The notes: generated from the letters alone by a model not told the origin. A DNA stretch of 37,473 nt from Pseudomonadota bacterium (GCA_018821785.1 JAHJLI010000287.1:1-37473), one strand, 5' to 3'; shown: positions 16,852-27,059, counted from the first letter of the stretch. Numbers and translations are program-made.

Positions 16852-17682
16852 TTATATATCAAGACCGGGTTGTTCTGCGGGCATAAGGCCCACTACCTGC
16901 TTCACCGAATCTTTCCATCGTACCAGTGGGACTGATGCCAACTCTTTGTAAATTCGTAAAATATGTGTATCTTCTTGACCCTTTTTCAGCATCTCAACCG
17001 CCACCCGCATAGCCGCTGAATCTACAACAACTCGCTGATCGATCTTATTCATCTTGCCTAACCAGATAGAATGGCTGATAAAAGGCAGGAGTTCATGTAC
17101 CATAGCTACAACATCCTGGGTATCAAGCATTGGTTCGACGCTGACCGAGGTGGCAAAGCTCTGGCGGAATGCGTACCGAAGGCAGGATTTTCGTTCTTCA
17201 TATCCCGGCGCCCGAGGTTCCCAGATACCAAGAAGTCCCTGATCTCTTGCGGTGATGGTAAAACGAAAGAGCAGCCTGTCGCGGGCAACGCCAAACCTTG
17301 CACAGAGTGCGCGAATACACTCAAGATGTGGCTTTGACACCACCAGGACTTTATTGCCGGCAGCCAGCAGATTGTCAATCGTCGCCATACAGACGTCGAG
17401 ATTGTCAGGAATAATATCATGGGCTGTCGGAAACATAACCTGACCAGGATAAAGTGGATGCAAACGGGCGACATCTTCCTCCACCGTTCGACATTGCTGC
17501 CACTCCTCCGGGGATAGGATGCGTCGACGTTCCACCATATCATAACGGGCGTAACAGTACCTGCAACCGTGAGGGCAGCCATGGCAACAATTGATTTCCG
17601 CAACTGCCCACTCCCTGCTACCATGAACAGGTTTTGCTCCACACGCCGTTTTCTTCCCCGCCGTCATCTCAGGCCTGCCCAC
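16852..17682 (-). CDS. Radical SAM protein (SPL-like)
   Basis: This protein of up to 276 residues has the radical SAM cluster motif in CCHGCPHGCRYCYAR (CxxxCxxC with Cys at GCPHGCRYC). It resembles spore-photoproduct-lyase-like radical SAM proteins (Rv2578c type), with VMFPTAHDI and KVLVVSKPH downstream. Its substrate is unknown. The GTG at 17682 follows directly on the RNase PH stop, and an in-frame ATG at 17667 is an equally good start. It lies between rph and the PNPOx-like gene on the same strand, so all three are probably co-transcribed. Confidence 0.85.
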   Translation of the reverse strand: MGRPEMTAGKKTACGAKPVHGSREWAVAEINCCHGCPHGCRYCYARYDMVERRRILSPEEWQQCRTVEEDVARLHPLYPGQVMFPTAHDIIPDNLDVCMATIDNLLAAGNKVLVVSKPHLECIRALCARFGVARDRLLFRFTITARDQGLLGIWEPRAPGYEERKSCLRYAFRQSFATSVSVEPMLDTQDVVAMVHELLPFISHSIWLGKMNKIDQRVVVDSAAMRVAVEMLKKGQEDTHILRIYKELASVPLVRWKDSVKQVVGLMPAEQPGLDI

Positions 17683-18375
17683 TCACCAGAGATTGAAAAG
17701 TTCGGCGATTCCACTGCGTGCAAGATCGGTTATAGCCATATAGGCCTCATCGGAAAAGGGCCTGTTTTCGGCCGTAGCCTGGATCTCTATCCACCGACCA
17801 TCACCAGCCATGACAAAGTTCGCATCGGTTTCAGCGGTTGAATCTTCAGCATAATCTAGGTCAAGAAAAGGAGTCCCATTGACAATTCCCGCAGAAATAG
17901 CTGCAACCGGCAAGATTTCCGGGAGTTTTTCCAACTTATTCAGAGAGACGAGCTTTATCAATGCATCGCGGACCGCCAGGGCCCCGCCGGTAATCGAGGC
18001 AGTCCTTGTGCCGCCGTCGGCGTTGATCACATCGCAATCAACCCGCAGAGTACGCTCTCCGATGGCGGCCAGATCAACCATCATCCTGAGGCTTCTCCCA
18101 ATCAGCCGCTGAATTTCCATAGTGCGCCCCGACTGCCCCTGGGTCTCCCTGCGATAACGACTGTTTGTGGCACAGGGAAGGACGCCGTATTCGGCTGTGA
18201 TCCAGCCGCGTCCGGTATTCTGCAGGAAGGGGGGAACCTTCTCTTCAATGGACACACCACAGAGCACATGGGTGTTGCCCATGCGAATTAAAACCGAGGC
18301 ATCTGCCTGATATTGCAGCCCCCTCTCAATAGATAAAGGCCTGAGACAGTCCGGCTGCCTGTTGTTGCTTCTCAT
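17683..18375 (-). CDS. rph: Ribonuclease PH
   Basis: This 230-residue phosphorolytic 3'-5' exoribonuclease trims tRNA 3' ends. Characteristic segments are [80 protein letters not shown] (phosphate-binding region) and [18 protein letters not shown] with its catalytic-site Asp residues. The ATG at 18375 is preferred over the longer open frame (to 18468) because GGAGAA precedes it and family proteins begin at this point. The C-terminus is slightly shorter than in E. coli. The radical SAM start abuts its stop codon. Confidence 0.96.
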   Translation of the reverse strand: MRSNNRQPDCLRPLSIERGLQYQADASVLIRMGNTHVLCGVSIEEKVPPFLQNTGRGWITAEYGVLPCATNSRYRRETQGQSGRTMEIQRLIGRSLRMMVDLAAIGERTLRVDCDVINADGGTRTASITGGALAVRDALIKLVSLNKLEKLPEILPVAAISAGIVNGTPFLDLDYAEDSTAETDANFVMAGDGRWIEIQATAENRPFSDEAYMAITDLARSGIAELFNLW

Positions 18376-18947
18376 GGTTCTCCATTCAGTGTAATTAATC
18401 ATTCTCCAACAAGCGTCCGACGTGCTGATTCGAATCGATAAAGTGAGCCTTTCGGCCGCCAAGCGCAAATGAGGCCTGGCAAGCCGTCATGGTATACCAG
18501 GCCAATTATCCTTTCCCTGTTTTCATATACTTTTTTCTGTACTGCAACCACTTTTTCTCTGCATTACAGCTGCCTCTAAAAAAACTGCCCTTATTATTGC
18601 CCTGGTGTTTTGTCGGAAAGAAGGGCAGGAACGCCGTGACCAGATATCTTTGAACACGGTACTTCAACCAGGATCATCCTGGTTGTGTACTTTTTTGGTT
18701 TTTCCCAAGGTTTTGTTTTGGCTACATAGAAACACTGCTAAAATTTTCTTAAGTTGATGAATTTCATAATGTTATCGTGTTTTTATCGAACAACAGGTTT
18801 ACAAGAGACTCATCTTTTTTTCATTTCCTGTAATGCTGCTTGAAGTTGATAGTCGAATATTGCAACATTTATGTTATTATGGTTGGAATATCACTTGAAT
18901 GCGAACTGAGAAAATAATTATTTTCATTCTGTGCCGGAATTACCCCT
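18376..18947. other. 572-bp divergent intergenic region
   Basis: This gap lies between rph (minus) and the Ser/Thr kinase gene (plus). It holds three consecutive hairpins ending in a T-tract (described separately), and near the kinase a weak promoter candidate TTGATA (18846-18851)-N18-TATGTT (18870-18875). TATACT at 18526-18531 could be a -10 for a transcript through the hairpins. No protein-coding frame is convincing. Confidence 0.4.
18585..18696 (+). ncRNA. Candidate structured RNA with terminator-like 3' hairpin
   Basis: Three stems follow one another. CTGCCCTT (18585-18592) pairs with AAGGGCAG (18621-18628). GCCGTG (18633-18638) pairs with CACGGT (18655-18660, one wobble). CAACCAGGA (18665-18673) pairs with TCCTGGTTG (18677-18685) around a TCA loop. 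Six T follow at 18691-18696, and flanking GTAC segments can extend the last stem. This is what a small RNA or leader with an intrinsic terminator looks like. It matches no RNA family I know. Confidence 0.4.
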
Positions 18948-21251
18948 ATGGCCATTAATCATCCTGAAAAACTGGGAAATAAATACACGCTGCTAAATCT
19001 CATCGGCACGGGTGGTATGGCCGAGGTATTCAAAGGAAAACTGTCAGGCGCGGAAGGGTTTGAAAAACTCGTTGTCCTGAAAAAACTCCTCTCACAGTTG
19101 GCCCAGGACTCCGAAATTGTCGCACATTTTATCTCTGAAGCAAAGCTTGCAGCTCTTTTGCAGCATGAAAATATTGCCCAAATCTATGATTTTGGCGAAC
19201 TCGACGGGAGTTATTTTATAGCCATGGAATATCTCTTCGGCAAGGACCTGCAGAGTGTCATGCAGAGAGCCAAAGAGTTAAATGACCCCATGGGGGTGGA
19301 ACAAGCCCTCTATATAGTTGCCAAAGTTTGCGAGGGAATGGAGTATGCACACTCTCTCAGGGATTTCCAGCAACAGCCACTGCATATTATTCATCGAGAT
19401 CTCAGCCCGCACAATATCTTTATTACCTATGAAGGAAGAGTCAAGATCATCGATTTTGGCATCGCTCGGGCGGAACTGTTCGACAACAGGACGCAGGCGG
19501 GGGTGGCCAAAGGCAAACTCTCCTATATGTCTCCGGAACAACTCGCAGCAGAGAGAATCGATAAGCGATCAGATATTTTTGCCATCGGCATACTGCTTTA
19601 CGAAATGCTCAGCGGCAAACGGATGTACTCCGGGGATACAGCAACGATGATCCGCAAATGCATGTACGTGGATTATGATAAACTGCAGGTTGTTTGCCCC
19701 GGCCTCCATCCGGCGATATATGAAATACTCGATAAAGCTCTGGAAAAAGACGTCGGCCGCAGATATCAATCTTGCGCTCACATGCAGGCCGATGTCGAAG
19801 AAAGCCTTTTCAACATTAACAAGCGACCAAATGCTCATCTTCTGGAAAGCTATATTGGCCGCCTTTTTGCGGGAGAATTGGCTGCCGAGAAAAGAGGCCT
19901 ATCACAATATCTTACACCCGCGATCGACACCACCAGTCGGACAGTGCTCGTTTCCTCAGCTTCTCAAAAAATATTGGCGCATGGCTCTGCAGCTCTCAAG
20001 GTGAGCAGCCTTGAACAACCAGAGCTTGGTCCTCTTTCTGGTCGTTTTTCACAATCGACCGAAGGGCTTTCTGATGCACTGCCAACGCGGCGTTCTCGCA
20101 GGGTAAAGCTGTTTCTTGTCGGCAGCCTCTGCGCTATCGTTGTTGTTATCTTAGCTTTTATCTTGGAGTTCGGAAGAAACTGGGACATCGGAGAGCCTCT
20201 TCCTCCAGGAGAGCCAAGAGTGGTCTCAATACCTTTAAAAGAGCAGCTACGATCAAAAGTCCCCTCCGAGCCAGCCACACCTCCCGAGCCTGCACCAGTC
20301 CCCGCGATGGAACAGCCGGATATAGCTCGGAAGATTCTTGATCAAGCGGGAAATATTGTGAGTCAAAACAGACCCGAGCCGTATGAACTGGAAACCGCAC
20401 AAAGGCTGTATCGGCAAGTTCAGGAAATGGAGCCAAATAACAAGGAAGCCCTTGCCGGCCTAGACCGTATCCGAGAACACTATCGCGCTGCAACAGAGGA
20501 GGCTCTGAAAGTCAGCAATTTCCCCCAAGTAAAAAACCATATTTCCAAATCGATGTTTCAAGCTCCCAAGGATGGCCGATTTTCATTACTTCAGGAATCG
20601 TTTGAGGTGAAACGACAGACGATAATAAATAATCTGGCAGAAAAGGCTGATGAAACGATGCAAAGCAATCGTTTGACCACTCCTGCCGATGACAACGCAT
20701 ATCATTATTTTAGCAAAATGTTGGAGCTTGACCCACAGAATGACGAGGCTCAGAATGGGATCACGAGGATTACTGACAAATATGCCGACCTGGCAGAGGA
20801 GGCCTTTCGCAATCTGAAGACAGCAAGCGCCAGAGAATATGTGCTAGAGGGACTGGCAATCAACCCTCACCACAAACAACTCCTTCTCTTACAAAGAGAT
20901 TTGACCATAGCCGAACTCGCCCAAAAGGCAGAAGAAGCGGTTCAAAAAAATCATATGATCACTCCTGCCGATGACAACGCCTATCAATATTTTAGCGAGA
21001 TATTGCAACTCGACCCAGAGAATATCACGGCGCAGAATGGGATAACGAGGATTGCAGACAGATATGCCGACTTGGCGGAAGATGCCTACCGAAACAGGAG
21101 GATTCCAAGTGCCAGAGAATATGTGCAACAGGGCCTGACAATCAGCCCTCACCACAAACAACTTCTGGAGCTGCAGAGAGATTTAACCAGAAGCAAACCG
21201 GGAATATTTTTAAAAAGCATCGAAAAATCCTTTCTTTTCATGTTCCAATAG
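18948..21251 (+). CDS. Membrane-anchored Ser/Thr protein kinase with tandem C-terminal repeats
   Basis: This 767-residue Hanks-type kinase has the glycine loop GTGGMAEVFKG (20-30), VVLKK (Lys about 45-46), HRDLSPHN (149-156), DFG (169-171) and SYMSPEQ (192-198). A membrane helix (about 387-407) separates it from a Pro-rich linker and an external region. That region contains two near-identical 94-residue units (about 560-747, repeat period 282 bp at DNA level) with TPADDNAY(H/Q)YFS, DP(Q/E)N and ADLAE segments, similar to TPR-type helical repeats; a weaker copy precedes them. The repeats probably bind a partner or ligand in the periplasm. The start has a poor ribosome binding site. The ankyrin gene follows closely. 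Confidence 0.93.
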   Translation: MAINHPEKLGNKYTLLNLIGTGGMAEVFKGKLSGAEGFEKLVVLKKLLSQLAQDSEIVAHFISEAKLAALLQHENIAQIYDFGELDGSYFIAMEYLFGKDLQSVMQRAKELNDPMGVEQALYIVAKVCEGMEYAHSLRDFQQQPLHIIHRDLSPHNIFITYEGRVKIIDFGIARAELFDNRTQAGVAKGKLSYMSPEQLAAERIDKRSDIFAIGILLYEMLSGKRMYSGDTATMIRKCMYVDYDKLQVVCPGLHPAIYEILDKALEKDVGRRYQSCAHMQADVEESLFNINKRPNAHLLESYIGRLFAGELAAEKRGLSQYLTPAIDTTSRTVLVSSASQKILAHGSAALKVSSLEQPELGPLSGRFSQSTEGLSDALPTRRSRRVKLFLVGSLCAIVVVILAFILEFGRNWDIGEPLPPGEPRVVSIPLKEQLRSKVPSEPATPPEPAPVPAMEQPDIARKILDQAGNIVSQNRPEPYELETAQRLYRQVQEMEPNNKEALAGLDRIREHYRAATEEALKVSNFPQVKNHISKSMFQAPKDGRFSLLQESFEVKRQTIINNLAEKADETMQSNRLTTPADDNAYHYFSKMLELDPQNDEAQNGITRITDKYADLAEEAFRNLKTASAREYVLEGLAINPHHKQLLLLQRDLTIAELAQKAEEAVQKNHMITPADDNAYQYFSEILQLDPENITAQNGITRIADRYADLAEDAYRNRRIPSAREYVQQGLTISPHHKQLLELQRDLTRSKPGIFLKSIEKSFLFMFQ

Positions 21252-21361
21252 GTATATCTCATAACGATGTGGATGAAACACCCACAAACTTCCTCTATTG
21301 CCACAGTCAAAACAAAATATTGCAAAGCAGAAAACTTCGGACAAAACTTTTGGTGAACCTG

Positions 21362-21841
21362 ATGCTAATGAAACATCCTTACATGCAGTTTCTGGTGTTT
21401 TTCGGAATCTTAATACCATTCGTATTCGTTAATACGATTTTTGCGAATACAACAAACGATGAGTTAGACGCTGATTTCATAAAAGCGGCATTTTCCGGCA
21501 ATTTGCCGGAGGTCAAACGCCTCTTTGAAAAAGGTGCAAATGTCAACGCAAAGAGAGAAAACGGCATAACTGCATTAATTGGTGCCTCAATTGAAGGCCA
21601 TCAAGAGGTCGTAGAGTTTCTCCTCTCAAAGGGAGTCGAGGTCGATGCAAAGGTATTTTTCTTCGGCCGCAGCGACGGCGCAACCGCATATGATCTTGCA
21701 TCTCAGAAAGACCACCAAGAGATCATGAAACTACTAATCAGAGCAGGAGCCTATCATGAGGCGAAGGCTGCCGCCCCGCCCCCGCCCCCGCAACCCAGCC
21801 AAGCATCAAAGAGAAACATAGGGAATAGGGACAACAGGTAA
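21362..21841 (+). CDS. Exported ankyrin-repeat protein
   Basis: From the ATG at 21362 (or 21368) the product has about 159 residues: an N-terminal signal-type helix (FLVFFGILIPFVFVNTIFA), then ankyrin repeats with the typical DFIKAAFSGNLPEVKRLFEKGANVNAK, ENGITALIGASIEGHQEVVEFLLSKGVEVDAK and ATAYDLASQKDHQEIMKLLIRAGA pattern, and a tail with a proline run (AAAPPPPPQP). It is probably periplasmic and binds another protein. It follows the kinase gene by 110 bp on the same strand and may work with it; that link is inferred from position only. The open frame extends upstream to 21269 but lacks family support there. Confidence 0.82.
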   Translation: MLMKHPYMQFLVFFGILIPFVFVNTIFANTTNDELDADFIKAAFSGNLPEVKRLFEKGANVNAKRENGITALIGASIEGHQEVVEFLLSKGVEVDAKVFFFGRSDGATAYDLASQKDHQEIMKLLIRAGAYHEAKAAAPPPPPQPSQASKRNIGNRDNR

Positions 21842-21992
21842 AAAGGCAAATACTCATGAGACCAGGCAACTTGATTCAGTTATTCCAAAGGAAAAAGTTA
21901 TCGGAATATGCCCATATTATTTGACTGACAAAATAAAATCTAGAAAGGCATCAACGTCATATAAATACTTGCATTAAAGGAATATCACAGCA

Positions 21993-22406
21993 ATGTCGGA
22001 CCTCTTTACCTACGGTTCACTGATGTGCAACGATATCATGCACCAAGTTGCCGGTTGTCGTATCGACTACGTTTCTGCAACCCTCAAGGATTTCAAACGC
22101 TCTAAAATTGTCGACGAAGAATATCCCGGTATTGTTGCTCATCCTGGCGCCGAGGTCAAAGGTGTTCTGTACCTTCACCTGCCATCAACGGCGATTGCGA
22201 GACTCGATATTTTTGAAGGAGAACAATACTCCCGCCAGGAAGTTCAGATTATAACTGCACAATTGGCTCCACACATGCCCATGAGCTATGTGATCAAACC
22301 CGAATACAGTCATCTTTTAACCGACGAAACATGGGATTACCGGCACTTTCTTGCCATTGGCAAAACCAAATTTCAAAAAGCCTACCTCGGGTTTCAGAAA
22401 ATCTGA
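21993..22406 (+). CDS. Gamma-glutamylcyclotransferase-like (AIG2/GGCT) protein
   Basis: This 137-residue cytosolic protein begins MSDLFTYGSLM; the YGSLM motif forms the substrate-binding loop of the GGCT/AIG2 family. Further landmarks are the YPGIVAHPGAEVKGVLY segment and LDIFEGEQYSRQEV, with Glu of FEGE as the expected catalytic residue. Members act on gamma-glutamyl peptides or related amines. AAAGGA precedes the ATG at normal spacing. It stands alone between the ankyrin gene and the chemotaxis receptor. Confidence 0.9.
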   Translation: MSDLFTYGSLMCNDIMHQVAGCRIDYVSATLKDFKRSKIVDEEYPGIVAHPGAEVKGVLYLHLPSTAIARLDIFEGEQYSRQEVQIITAQLAPHMPMSYVIKPEYSHLLTDETWDYRHFLAIGKTKFQKAYLGFQKI

Positions 22407-22575
22407 CACAAAATACCCCCCTCCCTGCCTTTATTCAGCAAATTCTTCCAACTCTTTCTCACATGAATCTTCTATTTTTTTGCTCTGTCCCCTTCCAAAT
22501 TGAAGCCAAATAGTTGTAAACTCAAAAGGGTTGAAGATGGCTTTGAATAGATTAAAAAAAATGGCAGAAATTGCA

Positions 22576-22594
22576 AACTCAGTACCACTGAGTT
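22576..22594 (+). repeat. 8-bp hairpin just upstream of the chemotaxis receptor
   Basis: AACTCAGT-ACC-ACTGAGTT is a perfect inverted repeat ending about 11 bp before the ribosome binding site (GGAG, 22606-22609) of the MCP gene. It could be an operator or a structure affecting translation start. Confidence 0.45.
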
Positions 22595-22615
22595 ACACAA
22601 CTGAAGGAGCACGAA

Positions 22616-24601
22616 ATGAAGAACATGAAACTGGCGATGAAAATAGGGATTGGATTCGGCATCATTATTCTCTTGACCATGACCGTTTCCCTTTTCTCAT
22701 GGCGAGGATTGACCACGCTGGACCAGGGCGTTTCCGATTTTCGCGGCATCGCGCACCAGACCAATCTCATTGGCCGTATCCAGGCCAATATGTTGATGGC
22801 GCAAATCAGTGTCAAAGATTTTCTCATCTCCGGCACTGAGAACGACACCAAACGCTACAAAGAATATCTAGAAAAAAGCAAAGGGTACATAACGACCGCC
22901 CGCCAGTCTGTCGAAAACCCGGATCTTGCAGAAAAGCTGAAAAGCGCTGACGAAAAAATCGGCCAATATGACACCACATTCGGAAAAATGGTCACCTTAA
23001 AAGCCGAGCAGGACAGTCTCGTACTGATTCTCGAAAGGCTCGGCGTGTCCATGGAGCAGACTCTCACCGAGCTAATGGACAAGGCCGCCAAGACCGGAGC
23101 TACAAGCACCGGGTATACTGCCGGCCTGAGCATCCGTCTCCTGCTCATTGGCAGATCGCATACCAGCCGTTTTCTCGACAGCGGTTCCGCCGCCGATGCA
23201 GGTTTGGTGGTCAAGGATCTTACCGAGCTCGGGCCAACCCTGGTAGATTTGAAGGATGCCCTGCTGCGTGTGGAGTGGCAGGCAATGGTCGACACATTGG
23301 AAAAAAACCTGGCTGAATACCTGGCAAAATTTTCCATTCTGGTCTCGAAAACCAATGAACGGAACGCCCTTGTCAGCAAATCGCTCGACAAACTGGGGCC
23401 AGAAATAATCGAGACGGCCGACAACATCAATTTAAGCTATCTCGCAACACAAGACGAATTAAGCCCAAAACTGGCAGCTGCCAGCCGCTCTGCGCTCATT
23501 ACCATGCTGATTGTTGCGGCCATCGCCATAGTCTTTGGCATCACCGTCGGAATCTTTCTCACCAGGGCGATTACCGGCCCAATCCGCAAAACAGCTGCCT
23601 TTGCCAAAACCATGGCCAACGGTGACTTTACCAAGAATCTGGATGTTCATCAATCCGACGAGATAGGCGTCATGGCCGACTCTCTCAACACCATGGTTAG
23701 TCAGCTTGGCTCCATGGTCAAGGAAATTATCGTCGGGGTCAATACCTTGACAGGCTCAGCCTCCGAATTGACTGACATATCAGGGCAACTGAATACCGCA
23801 GCGCAGGAAACTTCCGCCAAATCAACCTCGGTTGCAACCGCTGCCGAGGAAATGAATGCCAACATTCAGTCAGTTTCAGCAGCCATGGAAGAAAGCTCCA
23901 GCAACGTCGGCATAGTTGCCACCTCAACCGATGAAATGACCGCCACAGTCAATGAAATTGCCAAAAACACCGAGAAAGCCAGGTCAATCACCGCAGCCGC
24001 GGTCAGTCAATCCCACCAGACTTCAACAAAAATGGCTTCTCTTGGTGAATCCGCCAACAAAATAGGAAGGGTAACCGAAACCATTACCGAGATCAGCGAG
24101 CAAACCAATCTCCTTGCCCTCAATGCCACCATTGAGGCGGCAAGGGCGGGAGAAGCAGGCAAGGGTTTTGCCGTCGTCGCCAATGAAATCAAGGAACTCG
24201 CCAAGCAGACTGCGATAGCCACAATAGATATAAAAAATCAGATCAATGAAATGCAAAACACAACCACCTCAACCATTACCGATATAGAAAAGATATCGAA
24301 GATAATTGAAGAGATCCACGAAATGATCGATGCAATCGCCACGGCCGTGGAAGAGCAATCAACAGCTACCAGCGAAATCGCCAACAACATTACCCAAGCC
24401 TCTCAGGGTATCGCCGAAGTAAATGAAAATGTAGCGCAGAGCACCATTGTTATTACCGACATCACCAGAGAAATCGCCGATATCAATGTCCAGTCGACAC
24501 TCGTTGAGAGCAACAGCAACCAAGTTCAGCACAGTGCAACCGCTCTGTCCGAGCTGTCTGTACAGTTGAAATCCCTGGTCAACCGCTTCAAGGTGGGTTG
24601 A
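22616..24601 (+). CDS. Methyl-accepting chemotaxis protein
   Basis: This 661-residue receptor has a membrane helix at about 9-30, a long helical periplasmic sensor (about 31-285, possibly a helical bimodular HBM-type domain, judged from its length and helical character), a second helix at about 290-315, a HAMP domain ([22 protein letters not shown]) and a signalling domain with the hairpin tip [35 protein letters not shown]. It signals to CheA/CheW, which are not in the window. The ATG at 22616 has GGAG at good spacing. There is no C-terminal CheR-binding pentapeptide. Its end meets the convergent lysE-type gene. Confidence 0.93.
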   Translation: MKNMKLAMKIGIGFGIIILLTMTVSLFSWRGLTTLDQGVSDFRGIAHQTNLIGRIQANMLMAQISVKDFLISGTENDTKRYKEYLEKSKGYITTARQSVENPDLAEKLKSADEKIGQYDTTFGKMVTLKAEQDSLVLILERLGVSMEQTLTELMDKAAKTGATSTGYTAGLSIRLLLIGRSHTSRFLDSGSAADAGLVVKDLTELGPTLVDLKDALLRVEWQAMVDTLEKNLAEYLAKFSILVSKTNERNALVSKSLDKLGPEIIETADNINLSYLATQDELSPKLAAASRSALITMLIVAAIAIVFGITVGIFLTRAITGPIRKTAAFAKTMANGDFTKNLDVHQSDEIGVMADSLNTMVSQLGSMVKEIIVGVNTLTGSASELTDISGQLNTAAQETSAKSTSVATAAEEMNANIQSVSAAMEESSSNVGIVATSTDEMTATVNEIAKNTEKARSITAAAVSQSHQTSTKMASLGESANKIGRVTETITEISEQTNLLALNATIEAARAGEAGKGFAVVANEIKELAKQTAIATIDIKNQINEMQNTTTSTITDIEKISKIIEEIHEMIDAIATAVEEQSTATSEIANNITQASQGIAEVNENVAQSTIVITDITREIADINVQSTLVESNSNQVQHSATALSELSVQLKSLVNRFKVG

Positions 24602-24602
24602 T

Positions 24603-25232
24603 CTAACTGGTTTTCCCCAACAATACTTTTATACCGAGGAGAACCATGGCACCGCCCAAAAACCTGTCGATCCAGTGTCCAGCTCTTTGAAACTGGCTGT
24701 TTATCGAAGGAATGGACAGCACCAGGACAACGAAGGAAAACCAGACGAGTTGGATAAACATTATCCAGATGCTGAAAATTACCAGTTGAAACAAAGGCAT
24801 CTCAGGTGAAAGCACCAGAGTAAAGAGGGAAAGAAAATAAATCGGCGCCTTGGGGTTCAGGGCATTACAGAGAAAACCGGCGCCGACAGTCCGCAGCGCT
24901 GACCGTGGTTGCGCTTGAACCACCAGCACCCTGCTCCCGGCCAAGGCTTTGGCCCTCAGTCCTCGTATCCCAAGATAAATGAGGTAGCTGCCGCCGATCA
25001 TTTTCACCCACCACAGCAAATCCGCAGAATGGGCAACAAGGGTTGCCAGGCCAAAGGCCGAATAGCCAAGATGGACAGACAACCCAAGGGCAATCCCCAG
25101 GCTGCACAAGAGCCCGTTGCGTCTGCCACCGGCCAGGGTCTGCTGCGAAACAAAAACAAAGTCCGGGCCTGGTGATGCAGCTGCCAGGGTATGCACGATT
25201 GTCAGCACTACCAATCCGTGGACAATATCCAT
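24603..25232 (-). CDS. LysE/RhtB-family amino-acid exporter
   Basis: This 209-residue inner-membrane protein has six predicted helices and the family's N-terminal signature ASPGPDFVFVSQQTLAGGRRNGLLCSLGIALGL. FLCNALNPKAPIYFLSLF is the second conserved region. Members export amino acids such as homoserine, threonine or leucine. It lies 32 bp downstream of a phenylacetate-CoA ligase gene on the same strand and may be the last gene of that operon; if so, it could export an amino acid or a related product, but that is speculation. Confidence 0.92.
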   Translation of the reverse strand: MDIVHGLVVLTIVHTLAAASPGPDFVFVSQQTLAGGRRNGLLCSLGIALGLSVHLGYSAFGLATLVAHSADLLWWVKMIGGSYLIYLGIRGLRAKALAGSRVLVVQAQPRSALRTVGAGFLCNALNPKAPIYFLSLFTLVLSPEMPLFQLVIFSIWIMFIQLVWFSFVVLVLSIPSINSQFQRAGHWIDRFLGGAMVLLGIKVLLGKTS

Positions 25233-25264
25233 TTATCAGCTCGTTTTTTCAACCAGAGTAAGCC

Positions 25265-26563
25265 TTACAGCTGACGCTTATCAATCACCCGTGCCGCCTT
25301 GCCGTTAAACCGTTCAAGGGAACGTTCTTCGACGAGCTTGATCTCCACCCCAACGCCCAACTCCGTCGCCAGGCGCTTCTTGATGGTTTCGACCAAGGCC
25401 CTTTGTTTTTTCATCTCATCAAAAAAGATCGATTCAACAACCTCGACCATGACCGTTAATTTATCCTCGTTATTCTCCCTTTCAACAATCAAGCGATAGT
25501 GGGGCTCGGTACCTTCGATCTCAAAGAGAACCGCCTCGATCTGCATGGGAAAGACATTAACCCCTTTAATAATCAGCATATCATCGGAACGACCGAGCAT
25601 CCTGCTCATCCGCACAAAAGTCCGGCCGCAAGGACAAGGCTCTGGGATAAGGCGGGTCAGATCCCTAGTCCGGTAACGAATAACCGGAAAGGCCTCTTTG
25701 GTGAGGGTGGTGAGCACCAATTCGCCAACTTCTCCAGGTGCCACCGGCTCCAAGGTGTCGGGATTGAGAACCTCGACCAGGAAATGATCTTCGTTGATAT
25801 GCAGCCCATTACATTCCTGACATTCGCCGGCAACACCCGGCCCCATAACCTCAGATAGGCCGTAGTTATCGGTCGCCTGAATCCCCAAGCGTTCATTGAT
25901 TTCCTGACGCATCCCCTCCGACCATGGTTCGGCGCCGAAAAGCCCATAGCGCAGCGACAAACCATTGGGGTTGACCCCCATATCCATCATCACATCGGCC
26001 ATTTTCAGGGCATAGGATGGGGTGCAGACCAAGGCGGTAGTCTTGAAATCCTGCATGATCTGGATCTGCCTTTTGGTGTTGCCCGAGGAAATCGGGATAA
26101 CCGAGGCACCCAGCCGCTCCGCGCCGTAATGCAGGCCGAAGCCGCCGGTAAAGAGGCCGTAGCCGAAGGCAATCTGGATGACATCGTCGGGAGTCACCCC
26201 GGCGCTGCAGAGAATGCGGGCCACCATGTCCGACCAGGTAACAATGTCATTGCGGCTGTAGCCGACAACTGTGGCCGTCCCGGTCGTCCCGGACGAGGAG
26301 TGCACCCGGACCACATCGCGCAGCGGCACAGCAAAAAGGCCGTAGGGATAATTATCACGGAGATCCTGCTTGGTGGTGAACGGATAACTACGCAGCTCTT
26401 CGAGGCTGGTAATGCACTCTGGATGGAGTTTTAACTCGTTGAATTTATTTCTATAAAACGGCACATTGGTGCCCACCCGCTTGAGGGTATTGGTAAGCCG
26501 CTCCAGTTGCAAGCTTGTAAGCTCCGGCCGTGGCAGACACTCTTGATCTTTTTGCCAGTACAT
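25265..26563 (-). CDS. paaK: Phenylacetate-CoA ligase (paralog 1)
   Basis: This 432-residue AMP-forming ligase activates phenylacetate-type acids to CoA thioesters. The ATP-binding P-loop-like motif is [14 protein letters not shown]. Other landmarks are [61 protein letters not shown] and a C-terminal lid with [20 protein letters not shown]. Length and order are normal for PaaK. A second PaaK and the two indolepyruvate oxidoreductase subunits lie upstream in the same direction. In amino acid-fermenting or sulfate-reducing anaerobes these enzymes connect aryl acids and aryl-CoA esters formed from aromatic amino acids. Direction of the reaction in vivo is not determined. Confidence 0.94.
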   Translation of the reverse strand: MYWQKDQECLPRPELTSLQLERLTNTLKRVGTNVPFYRNKFNELKLHPECITSLEELRSYPFTTKQDLRDNYPYGLFAVPLRDVVRVHSSSGTTGTATVVGYSRNDIVTWSDMVARILCSAGVTPDDVIQIAFGYGLFTGGFGLHYGAERLGASVIPISSGNTKRQIQIMQDFKTTALVCTPSYALKMADVMMDMGVNPNGLSLRYGLFGAEPWSEGMRQEINERLGIQATDNYGLSEVMGPGVAGECQECNGLHINEDHFLVEVLNPDTLEPVAPGEVGELVLTTLTKEAFPVIRYRTRDLTRLIPEPCPCGRTFVRMSRMLGRSDDMLIIKGVNVFPMQIEAVLFEIEGTEPHYRLIVERENNEDKLTVMVEVVESIFFDEMKKQRALVETIKKRLATELGVGVEIKLVEERSLERFNGKAARVIDKRQL

Positions 26564-26627
26564 TGCGGTCCACTAGGTAACAATTTTTGTTGAGAGAGCC
26601 CGGCACAGAGGCACAGGCCACAGGCTA

Positions 26628-27059
26628 TTACAAGCTGCAGATCTGTTCCCGGCTGAGAATGGTGAAGCCTTCCTTTTGCAGGGTGGCCAGCGCCTCTTCC
26701 ATCTTCTCAAAACGGAAGATCAGTACTGCATTTTCCCCAGTTTTGTTGACAAAGGCATACATGTACTCGACATTGATCCCGGCATCTTTGATGCATTTCA
26801 GGACCTTTGCCAGCCCTCCGGTCTTATCTTCCACCTCGACCGCCAGGACCTCGGTCTTGCCGACGGTAAAGCCGTTTTTGCGCAGCACCGCTTTGGCTTC
26901 CTCAACCTTGTCGACAATGAGCCGCAGGATGCCGAAATCGGCGGTATCGGCCACTGAAAGGGCGCGAATATTGATGGCGTTTTCGGCCAGGATGGCAGTG
27001 ATCTCCGCCAGTCTTCCAGACTTGTTCTCTAAGAATACGGCAATTTGTTCTACCAGCAT
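26628..27059 (-). CDS. Tandem ACT-domain protein
   Basis: This 143-residue cytosolic protein consists of two ACT domains. The first starts at residue 1 ([29 protein letters not shown]) and the second near residue 72 ([32 protein letters not shown]). ACT pairs bind amino acids and act as allosteric sensors. Genes of this type commonly sit beside PaaK genes in anaerobes. Lying between two paaK genes, 15 bp from one and 64 bp from the other, it may sense an aromatic amino acid and regulate the pathway. No enzyme domain is present. Confidence 0.9.
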   Translation of the reverse strand: MLVEQIAVFLENKSGRLAEITAILAENAINIRALSVADTADFGILRLIVDKVEEAKAVLRKNGFTVGKTEVLAVEVEDKTGGLAKVLKCIKDAGINVEYMYAFVNKTGENAVLIFRFEKMEEALATLQKEGFTILSREQICSL

